Shown: one piece after another, positions 23,005 through 36,429 of the stretch | How positions within the stretch are numbered: the stretch's first letter is position 1 | Layout of the letters: the number at the start of each line of letters is the position of its first letter | Origin: Panorpa germanica | Lineage: Eukaryota > Arthropoda > Insecta > Mecoptera > Panorpidae | DNA: 64,000 bases | NCBI GenBank assembly: GCA_963678705.1 | Contig: OY783203.1 | Location: forward strand, 41,354,347 to 41,418,346 | Direction: 5' to 3' | Made by a program: the position numbers and the translations under genes | The notes under the pieces: generated by a model | The model's input: the letters and a program-made list of their open reading frames with translations, nothing else | Told to the model about the DNA's origin: nothing | Database searches by the model: none

Positions 23005-25990
23005 AAATTAATTTAACATGTGTTTAATTATTCGACATCTCAAACATTATTTATCTCTTTATGTTAAATATTATTATTATTATTTTTGTAAACGTTACTA
23101 TTGCTAATGTTGATAAGAAATAACTGATTTTAGCAATTTTATTTAATTTTTTTATTCTATTAAAATGACATAATTAATGTTACTGTTTTGATTAATGTTA
23201 TGTAATGTTAAAAGATAATTCAATGTCACCTAATTTTTTTAATTATACGAGTATTTTACAAAAAACAGTTACAGGTTTTTGTATCTTGTAACTTGGGTTA
23301 TACATAGAGGTTATGAATGCAAATTTTCACATTTCAGTATTAGATCAAAATTATTTTTATATTTCATAAAATAATTAATTATAGTTACTAGAAAGCTGTT
23401 AGGTATTCACGTAACGATTTACCGGACAGTTTTAACGGAGCAATCCACCTTTACAGGTAAACCAGAGCGTGTATGTGATAAAACCAGGCTTGTGGAGTCG
23501 GAAGCAATTTCTGGTCAGAGTCGGTGAAATTTAACGGCTTCAACTACGTACAGTGATAATTTCTATTATTTTACTATAATATCTAAATAATACGAGTATA
23601 AATAAAAACATAATTAACCAAGGTAGTAAGCTCGAGCAACTTGCTATGGACTGACAGTGTGAAATTCTTTCCAATAAGCCAGGGAAATTTCTAAAATAAT
23701 ACATAGGCTTGCGCTTTGCGTTTAGAAGATTGAACTTATAATGGGGCCAGATTAATGTAATCGCTAAGTATATTCCGGAGAGCTCATGTTTAGGACCGCA
23801 CCACATCTAATGTATATGAGTATCCTCGTGTGTACGTATATTTCCATACGTGGTTCTAAGTTGAACTGAATATCTTCAAGTATTTTTTCTATGCTTTGTA
23901 CAAGTTGTGTTTTGAATTATAATTTCAGAAATCGTTATTTTATATTCAATTCACAACTTTTATTTTTCCTTATCAGATGATGTCATGTAAATATCTTAAA
24001 ATCACATATTTGACATGTCATTAAATTATATTCTGATCATTAATTTATTTCACAAGTAGTAGCTTTATTTTCTATCGAACAACATTTGATTTCATTCGAT
24101 AGTGCAGTAGGCATTGTCATGTTTATATACGAAAATTCAGCCTGCGTATGTTTGTGCTCGCAAAATTCGAAAAGTAGTTATTCGATTGACTTGAAATTTT
24201 GACACAACGTTGAATTTGAATATGTTTTCGAAAATGATATTTACTTCTTTCGTTTCATTAGGAATTAGGTTGAATTAATATGTTTGTGTTTCTTAAAGGG
24301 GCTCCTGAAAAGTTACGAAATAGGCGGCTTTGATATATAGGTAATTGCACCCCAGGTACAAAATTGACTTTCACTGCGTGGTTCGAGAAAAGAGTAAAAA
24401 GTGAAAAGAAGATTGTGCAGTTATTAAAGGAAGGCAGTGAAGACAAGAGTTGGATGACGGAGATAGAGAGAAGGAATGACAGAGTAAAAACAGGAGGGAG
24501 AGTAGCATGAAGATATAAACAGTAGGGGTTTAAATTTAAAAACGACCCTGTATACAATCTAAATTTTCCAGTGTTTCTTTACTAAACCTACTGCACTATT
24601 TAATATTTCTTATTTGTACAAGCAAATTTTTTAATTATTTATCTGTTTTTTGACATCACTGACCCTATCTTTTCAGAAGATAACATTTGCATTAATTTAG
24701 AGCTAAATAATAGTCTTGATATTATATTTGCATAATATGATAAAAGCTTTTAGCAAAATGATTAAAAAAACTTCAACTAATAAACATCACGCTATAATGA
24801 CTCGTTATCGATAAAATGTTTACTTGTTCGAATGTTGTTAGTTTTACGAGATGATTTCCCTTAATAAATACGAAACAATTTGTTATTTATGGCTTGTTTT
24901 GACACATATTGATCATTATTTAATTTATATTTATTGTTTTGTTGAAAAACCTGCAAAATGCAAGCAAACAATCAATAATCTAATGTCGAAAATTATAGTA
25001 GTGGTCCAACATCTCCAATAAGGCCTTATTCACTTATTATCTTATTAAATACATACTATATAAATATAATCCTATATTATAATGTAATATTATAATTTCT
25101 CATATAGATATATGTTTGTCAGCGGAAAATTGTAGTTTCTTGAAAATTACAGACTGCTTTCTTCAGAGATTTTTAAAATACTGCAGATAACCCTCTAAAA
25201 ATTAAAATTTAATGTTATGTGAGTAAAGAACAAAACCATCAAAAGTAAGCGATTTTCAACATATTTTATAAAAAAAACTAATACCGCTTGCAGTAATTCT
25301 CATTACAGGACATTATTTATCATAATGATTCTGAAAGCTTTTCCAAATAATCGTAAAATAATTATTATTGTTATATCACAAAACATTTGTTTCAACAAAG
25401 AGGGCAAATTTGAACAGTCAAAATCTGAAAAACTAGTACTGGAGCTTATATTTAAATTTTCAGGATGATTTTCTTGGGAATGTTCTTAAATCATACTAAA
25501 TGAGCTTCTTGTGCCTAATCATAGAGCCGGTCCTGCGCAATTTGTTAGTTTAGATTAGCCATAGAGTATTTTTCAATATCACTACATGGAAAATTTATGA
25601 AAAACAATATTTCATCGTTATCGTAGATTACAGAGACTTTGAATAATATTGATCAAAAATGAAATACACAATGAAGTTAAATTTAATAATAGTGTAAATA
25701 TTTAATGTACGTCAATTATCGGATGATGTCAGATTGGTGACGTCACACAAACATTTGGTAAGAGCATCTTATCATCATATATTGTACTTGTATGTCAAAT
25801 ATTGAATGGTATTTAAATTTACAAATTTATGTCAGTGTGTGTGTGTGTTGGAGTCTGAGTAACTGATGGAGTCAGTGTCAAATATTTGTACTGACTATTG
25901 GCTCATTTGGAATTAATAAGAAATTGTAGTTTTTAGATTAAATAAATGTATGCAAGTACGTACACTCATTTGTGTAGCATTTACATAGTA
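23005..25990. other. AT-rich non-coding DNA with a few repeat scraps
   Basis: I see no supportable gene. A purine-rich block at 24360-24530 translates on the plus strand as KSEKKIVQLLKEGSEDKSWM, which is LINE-like but too short to assign. The minus frame 23806-23540 (88 codons) has hydrophobic content but no recognisable family. A (TG)n run lies at about 25836-25848. Confidence 0.35.
24120..24245 (-). repeat. Interspersed repeat family R, 3' part
   Basis: It shares CCTGCGTATGTTTGTGCTCG and TTGACTTGAAATTTTGACAC (reverse complement) with the copy at 33090-33290. This conserved 3' block is typical of a LINE/RTE-like tail, but the class is not established. Confidence 0.5.
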
Positions 25991-25992
25991 TT

Positions 25993-26130
25993 TAGGGGCC
26001 ACCCATTAAATTCGCTTTACGCAAAAGAGGAGAAATGGATGCGCACAGTGTAACAAGACGTGACAAGAGGGGGGGGGGGCATACGTTTCGTTGCGTCACA
26101 TCGAATTTAAAATTCGATTGTCAAAAGAGA
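25993..26130 (+). repeat. Fragment of a GGGGCCA-ended DNA element
   Basis: The segment starts AGGGGCCACCCATTAAATTCG and continues through GTAACAAGACGTGACAAGAG and a run of 11 G to GCGTCACATCGAATTTAA. The same layout (GGGGCCATCCATAAATTACG, G-rich core, GTGACAAGG) occurs inverted at 61310-61413. The element type is not assigned. Confidence 0.5.
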
Positions 26131-26231
26131 TAGAAATAAGAGCATAAAAACAAAATAAGACGTATTTGTTTTCAAATGTGTGGTATGTTTCGCCGAAATA
26201 AATTGTGATATCTAGTCACAATTGCTCTAAT

Positions 26232-26643
26232 CAGAGGTGGCCCTTGGGGGTGGAAAGCAGGGCAACCGCCCGGGGCCTCGCATTCTCGCGCATCTACCCA
26301 AGTACAAAAATTCATTACTATATATGTATTTGAATCTCGCGCCTCGTTCTTTTGAAATCCCACTAGAATCACTGCGTATATCGTTTAAGGCATTCATGTA
26401 CCTTAGTTTATCATTATTAATATTTGTTGTCTTTGTGCTTGTTAACTTTTACAAAACTTCCAATATAAAATTTTATTTCTTGTCAATTATCATCAAAAAT
26501 ACTTACTTACAATTTATATAAATTATACAAAGAACAAGTGCTTCGCAAATATCTGCCGCTCTGGGGCCTCGCAAATATCTGCTACCCCTAGGCCTCGCAA
26601 ACATCTGCTGCCCGGGGCCTCGCAATGGCTAAAACCGCCCCTG
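26232..26643. mobile_element. Non-autonomous hAT-like element with 8-bp target duplication
   Basis: The left terminus CAGAGGTGGCCCTTGG and right terminus (minus strand) CAGGGGCGGTTTTAGCC are hAT-style ends. Flanking GCTCTAAT (26224-26231) and CATCTAAT (26644-26651) are an 8-bp duplication with two mismatches. The right half holds about three tandem units near 26 bp, each with CCTCGCAAATATCTGC-like sequence and a GC-rich spacer. There is no transposase. The plus frame 26237-26521 is a chance frame through the element. Confidence 0.8.
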
Positions 26644-26990
26644 CATCTAATTATAATTTAAAAAATAGGCAATATGATTGGTAAATAATGATGCAAAGCA
26701 AGTTGATCGTTTTAAATTATTAAAGACACATAATGCTGTTGAGTTGTACTCAGAACCGAACGTATCATTCAAGCGAAGGTTCAACAACACGTACTGCAAA
26801 TATCTTGTTCATTAATAGGCTTTATTTGTGATGCTTATCATTCTTAGAGCAAATATACAATTTGTAAATCTAGAATCAAGTGAATGACACCTTCTTGTCA
26901 TACTACACAGAAAACTGCATTTTGTTTAAGAGTACTCATTGTATAGCATTCGGTGATTGTGGTTCTTTTTTAAATGTATATTTATTAGGC

Positions 26991-27098
26991 GAACAGTGGG
27001 CCAGAGCATTGATGCTTGATAACTACTGTGTCTTTGAGTTCGATCCCCAGACCAGAGTTATATTGATTGGGTTTGAAAATTATTTTGTTGCAGTAAAA
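26991..27098 (+). repeat. tRNA-derived SINE head, cut by a mariner insertion
   Basis: GAACAGTGGGCCAGAGCATTG, B-box GAGTTCGATCCCCAG and ATTGGGTTTG follow the SINE order. The match stops where the mariner TIR begins at about 27101. Confidence 0.8.
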
Positions 27099-27100
27099 CT

Positions 27101-27846
27101 GCACTACTCACTAATTCAGCGATTTTTTTTAAAAGCGCTTTGTTTATCAACATAGTCTAAAATAGACGTTTTCTGCAGTGACCTGATTTTTAGACCCAAA
27201 TCTCTCACTGTCCAGCCATTTCTTCAGATTTAGAAACTGAAAATAATCGCAAGGGGCTAAATCTAGAGAATATTCTGGATGGGGTACTAGTGCGTAGTCC
27301 AATTTTTCCATGGTGACTACACAGTCAGTCGCAATCGCGGTACCCATCGCGCGGATAGCTTTTTCATGTCCAAATATTCGTGTAAAATTTGATGTACCCG
27401 TTCGGTTGAGATGCCTACAACCTTAGCCACCTTACGCACTTTCATTTTCCGATCGTCCAATATCATTCCTCCTCTATATACCGCTTTTGAGCAACCTGAA
27501 CGTTCGACGTTACTTGTGCTGGTAGGACCACAACAGAACTCAGTAAACCACTCCCTTACCATTGATATTGATGGTGCAGAGTCCCCATAGTTTTTATCAA
27601 GCATTGCGTTGATTTCGGTGATGGTTTTTTTACACAAAAAAATAATGCTTAATCAGCGCACAAAATTCACTTTTTTCTATTTTCTTTATTTATTTAATTC
27701 ACGAAGTTATCTGCTTTCAATGGCTGTCAAACACAAACTAAATAACGTAGCTTGCTCAAAATTTGATAGTAGTCTGTTAATAGTTAGCAGTTGCGTTTAA
27801 AGTTATTGGGCGTAAAATTCAAAAAGTCACATTTGTTTAAAGTTAG
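27101..27846 (-). mobile_element. Internally deleted mariner transposon
   Basis: Minus-strand frames give the transposase N-terminus (27637-27317: NYGDSAPSISMVREWFTEF, then VGISTERVHQILHEYLDM and WVPR). After a large internal gap comes the C-terminus (about 27290-27150: HPEYSLDLAPCDYFQFLNLK) with the third catalytic aspartate. The first two catalytic aspartates are missing. The inverted ends (left CACTACTCACTAATTCAGCG; right, minus strand, TAACTTTAAACAAATGTGA) resemble the single end at 50498. It has the same 5' leader as the 50.5-kb copy, so both belong to one subfamily. Confidence 0.85.
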
Positions 27847-28930
27847 AACGATACTACCTTGCGTTGGTAGAGCAGTGAAGCTTTACATATCTGCATGATT
27901 GATGCCATTTGTTTGGAGTCCCTGCGCCGTCCCTGTCCCAGTATAGTGAATAAAAATCAACCTACTGATCTGTCTGCTGTCTGCGTTGCGAGTTGAGAGT
28001 GCTTACGAGTTTATTTGGGCAACGGATGGTGGCACAGTGGGCATAACGCATGTGAGTAAGTCTGCTGTTGCTGTAATTTACCGCAACCCGTAGGCTGATG
28101 ATTAGAGAGTGCAGCGATTGAAATGTGGCCACCACACCTTAATGAACCACCTACAGAATTAACTAAGTTGAGATTTGTATATAAAATAAAACAATGCTTT
28201 TCTCCCGCCTTTTTTATTCTCGGCAATATAATATTTAAAATCAAATTTTCTGAAATTCCTTAATAATTACCAATAATGGTAGTTTAATTATATTTTAAAT
28301 ATATCATGCTGTAGTTATTATAAAAATTGTACATTAATTGATGAGAGCACCGCCAATTAATTATTTTGGGCTTTCTATTTGTATGACTCAATTAATGTTT
28401 ACTGTAGTTATTAAAAATAAGGTATTTAAAATAAAAGGCTGGCGAAAAAATAGCTAAAGTTTTGATAGAGAACTTTATTAATATACAAGTACAAGTATAT
28501 ACAAGTTGTATAAATTAAGATCAAATATATTGGTATCAATCAATTTAGGTAAACATAATTATTATATAATTAAATGCACTAATTGTGCAGTAATACATAT
28601 TTCTATATTGCTCTGAACTGTACCACTATTTATACAACTGCATCGTTGTTTTCTCAAGAGAAAGGTACACATTGAATGTAACTAGGAGATAAAAAGTCTG
28701 CTAACAAGCAAGATAGAGGCAAAGGCAAAGGCCTCAGGTTTCTCAGGTTACCCAGGTTGCACATGTTCTGATATCCAAGTATCTACGACCCACAGATTGC
28801 AGCAAACAAGACGCGAACATGGCATAATGTATTAGTTGTTTCGCATGTATTAATATTGCAAATTTGGATGGGTATTGAATCTCAAAAACATCAATGTTTA
28901 TGTCATAATATTTAACTATTGCATTTTTAT
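27847..28930. other. Non-coding DNA with a moderately GC-rich block
   Basis: The block at about 27850-28150 includes GGTGGCACAGTGGGCATAACG, which resembles the 5' end of another tRNA-derived SINE, but I see no B-box. The minus frame 28244-28011 lies in it and shows no domain. The remainder is AT-rich. Confidence 0.3.
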
Positions 28931-28944
28931 TATTTATATACTAA

Positions 28945-29165
28945 CTAAACCCGGCCACGTTTCGCAGTGGTTCAGTCTGATATGAAATGAAAGGGAAAGT
29001 AAATAAAAATCACACACATAGGCTACACACAGACGACGATCAACTGGAAAGAAATGAATTCGATTTTTAAAAACACACGCTCATTTACGTTCATTGACCG
29101 ACTACTTTTCCAGTTTTGCGAGCACAAACATGCGGAGGCTAAATTTTTATATATAAAGATGAATG
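28945..29165 (+). repeat. Interspersed repeat family R
   Basis: The repeat reads ACCCGGCCACGTTTCGCAG, TGGTTCAGTCTGATATGAAATG, then TTTTGCGAGCACAAACATGCG and a TATATATAAAGAT end. A second copy is at 33090-33290. Confidence 0.65.
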
Positions 29166-29875
29166 CCCAAGGAAACAGATTTTTAGAAGTCTTTAATATT
29201 CAAATCTGAAGTCAATTAATGATAATTTTACATAAACTTATGATTTTTAATAACGGTAATAACTTTAAAAATCTTTAAATCCATTTGTTTTTGTACTTGG
29301 TATTAGGTACTGCATAGCCTTGGAACATTAGCAAGGATAGAATTAGTGAGTACCTTGCGCTGAGTACGCGAGCACTCAAAAAACCAGTCATAATCTAAAA
29401 ACTTGTTTGTTGTTGTATACAGAACACAGAACACAGCAAAGTGAAACAACTTCAACCTGTGGTCAGATATATTACTTTTTTTTTTTTTATTTAGGCTTTG
29501 GCTTATTCAACCTTCTTGCCGATCATATTTTTAATTTGTCTTTTTAATTTTTAATCAGTCTTTCTAATTTGTTTCACATGTAACGTGTATTTTTAACACC
29601 ATATCTACAGAGTGTTTATACAATTCAAATTCTTATATTATTTGTTTTAATACTATCAGTCTCAGTTCATTTGTTTTAATACTATCAAATTAAGTTCATA
29701 ATAACCAACAGATATATTACTTTTGTTTGCATTTCGTGTTCTTTACAGCTCTAAGGTCTAAAGCCCAAAGCCTTATGCCTTAGCCTGATGTTATGCATCT
29801 TTAAAGACCACTGTGTCGTTTTATAGGTCTATAGTGTGTTATGATAAAAGAAGGAATACTACCATATCACTTATT

Positions 29876-30010
29876 AAGGTTGCAGGATAACATATAGATG
29901 GCGCAACTATTGACAAATCCATATGATTTAATAAACCAACCTACAAGCGAAATGTGTCAAAATTTTAGATTCCGACCATTAGTTTACGAATTACAGTGAA
30001 CCGTTGGAAT
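29876..30010 (+). repeat. TIR element family D, one end
   Basis: Contains ATATAGATGGCGCAACTATTG, AATCCATATGA and ATGTGTCAAAATTTTAGATT. These match the terminal region of the element at 45752-46590. Confidence 0.55.
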
Positions 30011-30365
30011 AAATGTATGTGTACGTTTATAAATAAAGTCGAACTTTGTCTAAAAGTTGTTGTTTTATTAGACATCCTACGAACATATTGAGTGATGTGG
30101 TATATTCAATAAAAGTAAATATTTCTTATTATAACTATAAAAAAGACAGTCTAGAACTAAAATGCACTTGATAAACTAGAATTTGTAACAAATTTACAAT
30201 GAATAGTACGGTATTTGAAAAATAATTACACTAGATAGAATAGAATATAGTTGCCTTCAGCAAATTTTCAGAGAATGCTGATTTCTTGTTAGGATAAGAC
30301 AGTTTCTTCCATAATAGATGAAATCCATTAAATAATCAATTATTTAAAACCGTTCTTTAGCACTG

Positions 30366-31089
30366 AAGGGGGTTCTCCCGTGTGATGAGTTCAAAAAATT
30401 GATTTTTTTTTGCATAAATTTATTACTTAACATTTGTAGAATATGCTGGTAAAGTCATATTTTTAAATTCAAAGTCGTTATGAAGATGTAGCAGTTAAAA
30501 GAAGCAGATGTTCGGAGCGTGTAGTTGAGTTATAGGAACTTTAAACGCGTGTTTCTGAAAACTGTGTTTTTCAAAGTTTCCTCCATCATATCTCGAGAAT
30601 GGTTTGACCGATTCACTTAAAATTTATAGGCTAGACTCAGCACATATAGAGGCACGGAATGAACTAAAATCTTCCAAAAATTCCGAGTATTTCTAATTAT
30701 TTCGAAACGAAAAAGTGAAAAAAGTCATGAAATTTGAATTTTTTTTCCAGAAGTCTGCCAAAAACCCAATTTTCAATATTTTCAAATAATTCTAGTTCAT
30801 TCCATGCATTTGGGTCTATAGATAAAAACGCCGTTTTTTTTCTTTCTTTTAGATAAGCCAATTAGCCAAAACCGTGGAGGAAGTCGGCGCCCCTTTTCTG
30901 AGGCAGGTGTCCTTAGAGTGGCACAGCATACGTTCTAATGAAAATTTTAACATGAAATTTGTTTTACATACTTTTGAAACAATAAAAAATAACTGACAAA
31001 AAACTCAATGTTCTATCTTTTCATTAGACGTCAGAAAAGATTCTCAAAAAATGCTTAAAAAACAGGCCGTCACACGGGAGAACCCCCTT
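30366..31089. mobile_element. TIR element, 724 bp
   Basis: The left end AAGGGGGTTCTCCCGTGTGA is exactly inverted at the right end (TCACACGGGAGAACCCCCTT). There is no transposase frame inside. The target duplication is unclear (CACTG before, AAATA after). Non-autonomous; superfamily not assigned. Confidence 0.8.
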
Positions 31090-31564
31090 AAATAAAATTT
31101 CATCATGTTTACAAATATAATCAATAAAAAAAAAATTCGCCAAATCGTGACTATACAAAAAAAAAACTAAACACTAAAATTAAAAGTAGTAATGGTTATT
31201 TATAAATTTAATAAAATATTTATGTAACAATTATGTACTACGCAGTTATAAATAAAACTTTTGGCCTAGCAAATTACACGCTTCGTTCAAAATAATAAAA
31301 AAAAAATTAAAGAAAGACTCGTAATAAATCAATGACGCCGAGTGATTGTGTTTGTGTGGTGTAATGTTAACATTGTAGTCCAGGAAATTTCGTAAAATAA
31401 TAATCAACATCAGAGTTAACACTGTAAGTTCTTTTTAAATAGGGAAGCATTACTTTAGCTGAGCGTATGTCACCTCAGATAACAAAAATATTCCTCTTCT
31501 TTATTTATCAGTGCAAATATTTTTGCACGGCGGTTTCGAAGCCTTTGTCTATATTTTTTAAACC

Positions 31565-31725
31565 CTTTATAGTATAACACATCACTCACTAATGTCGAGT
31601 ATAACGATATGTATTACAATTTCATGACATTCAGACCATTAGTTTATGAGTTACAATGATTTTAGTGACGCCACTTTTGTAATTTTCAAAACAATAGAAA
31701 ATGGATTTTTAATCAAATTTAAAAC
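31565..31725 (+). repeat. TIR element family D, internal fragment
   Basis: The words CATTAGTTTATGAGTTACAA, GATTTTAGTGACGCCACTTT and GTAATTTTCAAAACAATAG match the minus strand of 46510-46420. Confidence 0.55.
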
Positions 31726-31729
31726 AAAA

Positions 31730-34510
31730 CATATATCTTTCAAAAGGACTTTTAACGTTTTGCAATTGTGTATATATATTTAGATTTTATTTTCCGCAAC
31801 AGCACGTAATTTTAAATTACAGTTTACTAACTCGGTATTATATTCAACATTTTGACTTTGACTTCAATTCGGTACGGGTTAACATTATGCTAAAGGGCTG
31901 ATATTTCACCAATAGTCGACAGATATCGTAAAAAAAGTATAGATAACACAACTACAACAACAAATGATAAAATTCATGAATTCGGCGCCCTCGTAAAATA
32001 ATGAACCGGACCATGACCTGTCGAAGTGTTATCACTTGACAGGTAAAATCTTACGACTGACAACTGTTCTTCCATTTCTCCCAATGGTTTATTTTTTACG
32101 TCCCAAAAACGGTTTCCAAATACCGATATTTACTGAAATTGTGACATTAATCTAATCGTAAACGGGTGTCATTTCTTTTTCATTTATTTCGGTTAACTGA
32201 ATCGATTTTAAAAACAGTTTTATTAAATTGTGACTATATAAAATAAAATTTAATTAAATTTAACTCTGAATAAAATATTTAAAAAAAACGTCCTCCACAT
32301 ATTTTCGAGTTTTCTTTTAGGTAATAATATATTTAAATGATAATGATAAAAAAAGTTAAAAGTTTAACCTTAACTACAAATTTTGGTATCCACCTTTTTT
32401 ACAAGGCATACGAGAAATTAATAAAACGTCTATCTAAATTCATTATCTCTTTTTCAATAACATTTTACAATAGTTAAAGCAATGATTTAATATAAACCAT
32501 AAACATTGAAAAACGATTTATCCTTTATTAATTATTTTATTAATATACATATTTTTCCTGGACTATTAGACGACTGTGGTATTTTGCCGGCGGGTTCATT
32601 GAATTACGACGTAGTACGAAATATTTGAAACATTTAAACTGACCTAAAATTTCAGTGCCGTGTCTATTGCAAAAACAAAATATAACAACAAAAAATATGA
32701 TCTGATTTTTAACCAATGCAGTTTTAGAAATTTAATTTGTGTTGTTCTATATTGTATTATATTTAATCAGGAGCAAGGACAAAATACAGATATTTAACAA
32801 ATATCTATATCTATATATAATCCAAATTTTTAAAATGAATACGTTTTTTACGTAACACATTGTTAACTCAATGATTAGTCACTTACATATTCACTAGCGG
32901 ACGTGTATTACATGCTGATTGCAATAGATGTAAAGCCCCATTCCCACTCACTGAGTTTTTGGTGTTAGTTAAAGATTTTAACCTTAAATGTAAGTTTCAT
33001 CTTATGAAGTATAAAGAAACAAAATTATTTATATTAAATTTAATATTTTTTATAAAATAAATATAGTAATTATTATTAAATATAATATCCTAGATAAACC
33101 CGGTCACGCTTTGCTGTGGTTCAGTTTGATATGAAATGAATTGGACGCAAACACAGACTGGAAAGAAATGAAACGAACGGGATTCGACTGCAACGTTGTG
33201 TCAAAATTTCAAGTCAATCGGCCAACTATTTTTCGAGTTTTGCGGGCACAAACATACGCAGGTTGAATTTGTATATAGAAAGATTACTGACAAACGACGC
33301 ATGATTTCACAAATTGAAACTAACATGTAAGGTAAGAACCTTAAATTAAAACCTAAAACTGTAAAATCTTATTTACTTGTAATTATGAGGAAAATTGACG
33401 GAAAAGTTGGTAAATAAACTTTTTTGACTAATTTTGGTGTACTATTTCCATCAGGTTCCATCTTGAAAAAATAACGGCTATAATCGCATTTTATTGTTAT
33501 TATTATCAATTGTTATTGTTAATGATATCAAAATTGTTATTCTAAATCTGAAAGAAGTTTTAATTTCTTATAATTTGTGTTTACATTTTTTTTGCATATC
33601 TAATAAATATCTATAGAGCACTTCTCTAAAAATTAGTAATGATTTAAAGCAGCGAATGACATTCAAAAGCGAGTACATACACGTTACAATTTTGTACATA
33701 TATTTCAAACCCATTATATTATGTAAACATATTAAAAATCTTTAAATTTTTACTTCTTTACTAAAATTACAAATTAAAAGTTTATTTATTAAATTATAAT
33801 ATTCAGCCGTTACAAAAACGGGTCGAGACAAAATTGCAAGAGAGAGCGATCCTAGAAATCTCTTATGTTTATATACTATATTGGTACCCATTTTTGCTTA
33901 ATCTTAAATATAATTAGTAACCCGGCTTACATATAAACGTAAATCTTTTTTAATCCTTACCTGTAAATAATACCCACATTTAATAAATCCTTAAAATTAA
34001 TATAGACATTTAAATTAAGTAGACTAAACTATAGAAAATTATAATAAAATCAAAACTTATAAATACTTAATTTAAATCATCATTCGATATTTCTACACAT
34101 ATAAAAAATACACTATATTTACATACATAAAATATTTCAATGAAAAAGTAATTCTATTTGACACAAAATACCCTATAATTTTTCATAGTATAGCTGGTTA
34201 TAAAAAACACTCATATACTAAAGTTATATTTTAATTATATATAAATAAAAAAATGTAATCACCTTGAATGTGTTTCCTGCTTTTGAAACATACTCGTTTT
34301 AATTTATTACGATGCCCATGTGCCGTACCACATCTACACGTGCGCTAGGCGGTTAAACCACAATTACCCCAAAAATTTACACCAGCGAAATAGTCATGAT
34401 TTGTTTCTATACAATTGATTAGAACTATTTTATCGTCGTCCTATCTCCGACGCAGTCGGATGTTTTGAATGAAGTCGTGATTAATATGTGAGCACATAAT
34501 TTAAATTTTA
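31730..34510. other. AT-rich non-coding DNA
   Basis: Apart from the family R repeat at 33090-33290, I see only AT-rich sequence with chance open frames, and no gene or clear inverted-repeat element. Confidence 0.35.
33090..33290 (+). repeat. Interspersed repeat family R
   Basis: It starts ACCCGGTCACGCTTTGCTG and ends with TTTTGCGGGCACAAACATACG and TATATAGAAAGAT. The order is the same as at 28945-29165. Confidence 0.65.
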
Positions 34511-34610
34511 TAACAACCAAACCTTGAAAATATAGGGCTAGTCCTAAGATCGAACCCGAAGACACAGCAGACTGGTTTCAAGCATAAATCCTTTCCGCTA
34601 CTGTGTCGTT
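34511..34610 (-). repeat. tRNA-derived SINE head
   Basis: On the minus strand AACGACACAGTAGCGGAAAG leads to B-box CGGGTTCGATCTTAGGAC and then AAGGTTTGGTTGTTATA. Confidence 0.8.
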
Positions 34611-34619
34611 ATTTAGAAC

Positions 34620-36230
34620 TTACATATACTGACCTCTAAAGAAGTTATAGTTCTAGTTGATAGTTATAGTTGAATAATGGCTATATTATAAATGAATAAT
34701 ATATAAAGTAAATAGTAATATATAAAGTATATAAAATAAATACACAGTAAACATTTAGACAGCGTTTTACAATTACAAATAACGTTAAACTAATTACTAG
34801 ATGTAAACCACAGAAATCAAAATGTCTGAAGTTATGAATAAATTCAACAAAAAACATAAACAATTAAAAAAATAAATTCGCTTAACGAATAAGCAAGATA
34901 AGAATAAAGAACTATTTTTAAAAGAGAAATGACTGAAAGTGGCGGGATTAAAATTTTCTCTCCCCTGCAAAATTCTGCGAACGTTCTTAAAAGGCATACA
35001 TGCCAAAATACATGGTTAATTGGCCGGTAATTAAGAGATTCAATAAAATATTCTGTTTTATTCAGATTTATGAAAATTAACAAGTTTCACAACATTTTCA
35101 GTTATCTATGCATTGAAGTATGAGTTTAGTATATAAAAAATATATCAAAATGCCAATAATGCAGGTTGCCTTGCGTCATTAATGGAGCACAATTTGATCT
35201 GTTGAAGTAGGTCCAATCGCTAAGCCGAGCCCCTGTGTGCTGCTGGCGTCTACGTGGCGCTTGCACAAAGAACTTTACATTTTAAAGTTAAAAAGATGAG
35301 TTCACAATGTCACTTTTTAAAGAATGAAAATATATTTATTATTATTAAATTATTAATGTGAAGTGCATTGAGAAGTTTAGTAAATTTGTATTATCCAGAA
35401 TTGATGACCTTATTCCTCAGATATATGTTCCCATTGTTTTGTAATTATTATTGATACACCGGGCAACTCAGAGTCTGTTCATTTAGGACACGATTAAATT
35501 TCCAGAACAATAGACATTTTGCTATAGTTTAGAACAAGAGTATCCAAACCGAAGGAAATAATTTTGCTTGAGGAAAAACATTATAAAAATATTATGTAAC
35601 CTTAAAATAATTATTTATTGGGCAAAGCTCTGCTGTTCGTATGTACGAGGCTTCAACACCATAAACTATTCACAAATGGCAAAAATATGTACAATGACCA
35701 GTTAAAAAATTATACTTAATATTATACTGATATAGATATCTAAATCTTTAGAACTACCGAATATTGGGAAAAAAATTATTTATTATATATGTTAGCATAG
35801 ACTTCTTCAAGTATGACCCTTCTCCCCCCTTCCCAGCATAACGCAATTTGCACTAGATATAATAGAATCTGAGACATAATTTATAGAGGTTATAATTATA
35901 AATGGAATGTGCTTATTTTAACTATCAAATTGTCTACTTTGTTCTATATGTGTTAGCGATGTTGAAAATTTGACATTTTAATTTCTGTCTTAGGTATCTG
36001 ACTTGAAACTGCGGAATTAGTTGTATTCTTCAGATTTATTTATTTCTTTAAAACAACGTCGTGTTATTTTCAATATTAGTTTTATACCCGACAACCTTAT
36101 ATATATATATCAACTATACCACAGCGTTACATATAATCAAATAAACAAAACTGTAATCCAGGAAAGGAAGAAATAGCTTCGGAAATGAAACCGCAAAGAC
36201 ACAATAACTTTACATCAATGCCTAAACACT
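34620..36230. other. AT-rich non-coding DNA
   Basis: Overlapping minus frames between 35083 and 34681 are AT-driven and have no domain. A GC-richer scrap at about 35160-35290 has no recognisable identity. Confidence 0.35.
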
Positions 36231-36271
36231 CTGTGCCTTATGAAAATTGTGCGTCAGTGACGCATGCTTCA

Positions 36272-36429
36272 AAGAGGTTATAAGAGCCGTATAAATCTAC
36301 GAATGATGAATTTTTATCTTATTCGTTCCTACAAATATTATAAAAAAACTGGTGAGACAGTGTATTTTCATTGTACGGTACAACTTGTTTTAAACATGGG
36401 TCACTGGCGAATTCTCGTAATTTGAACTA
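36272..36429 (-). repeat. MITE family C, one-ended copy
   Basis: It shares GAGGTTATAAGAGC, ATGAATTTTTATCTTAT and the terminal CTCGTAATTTGAACTA with the reverse complement of the element at 14244-14456. The left TIR is lost. Confidence 0.6.
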
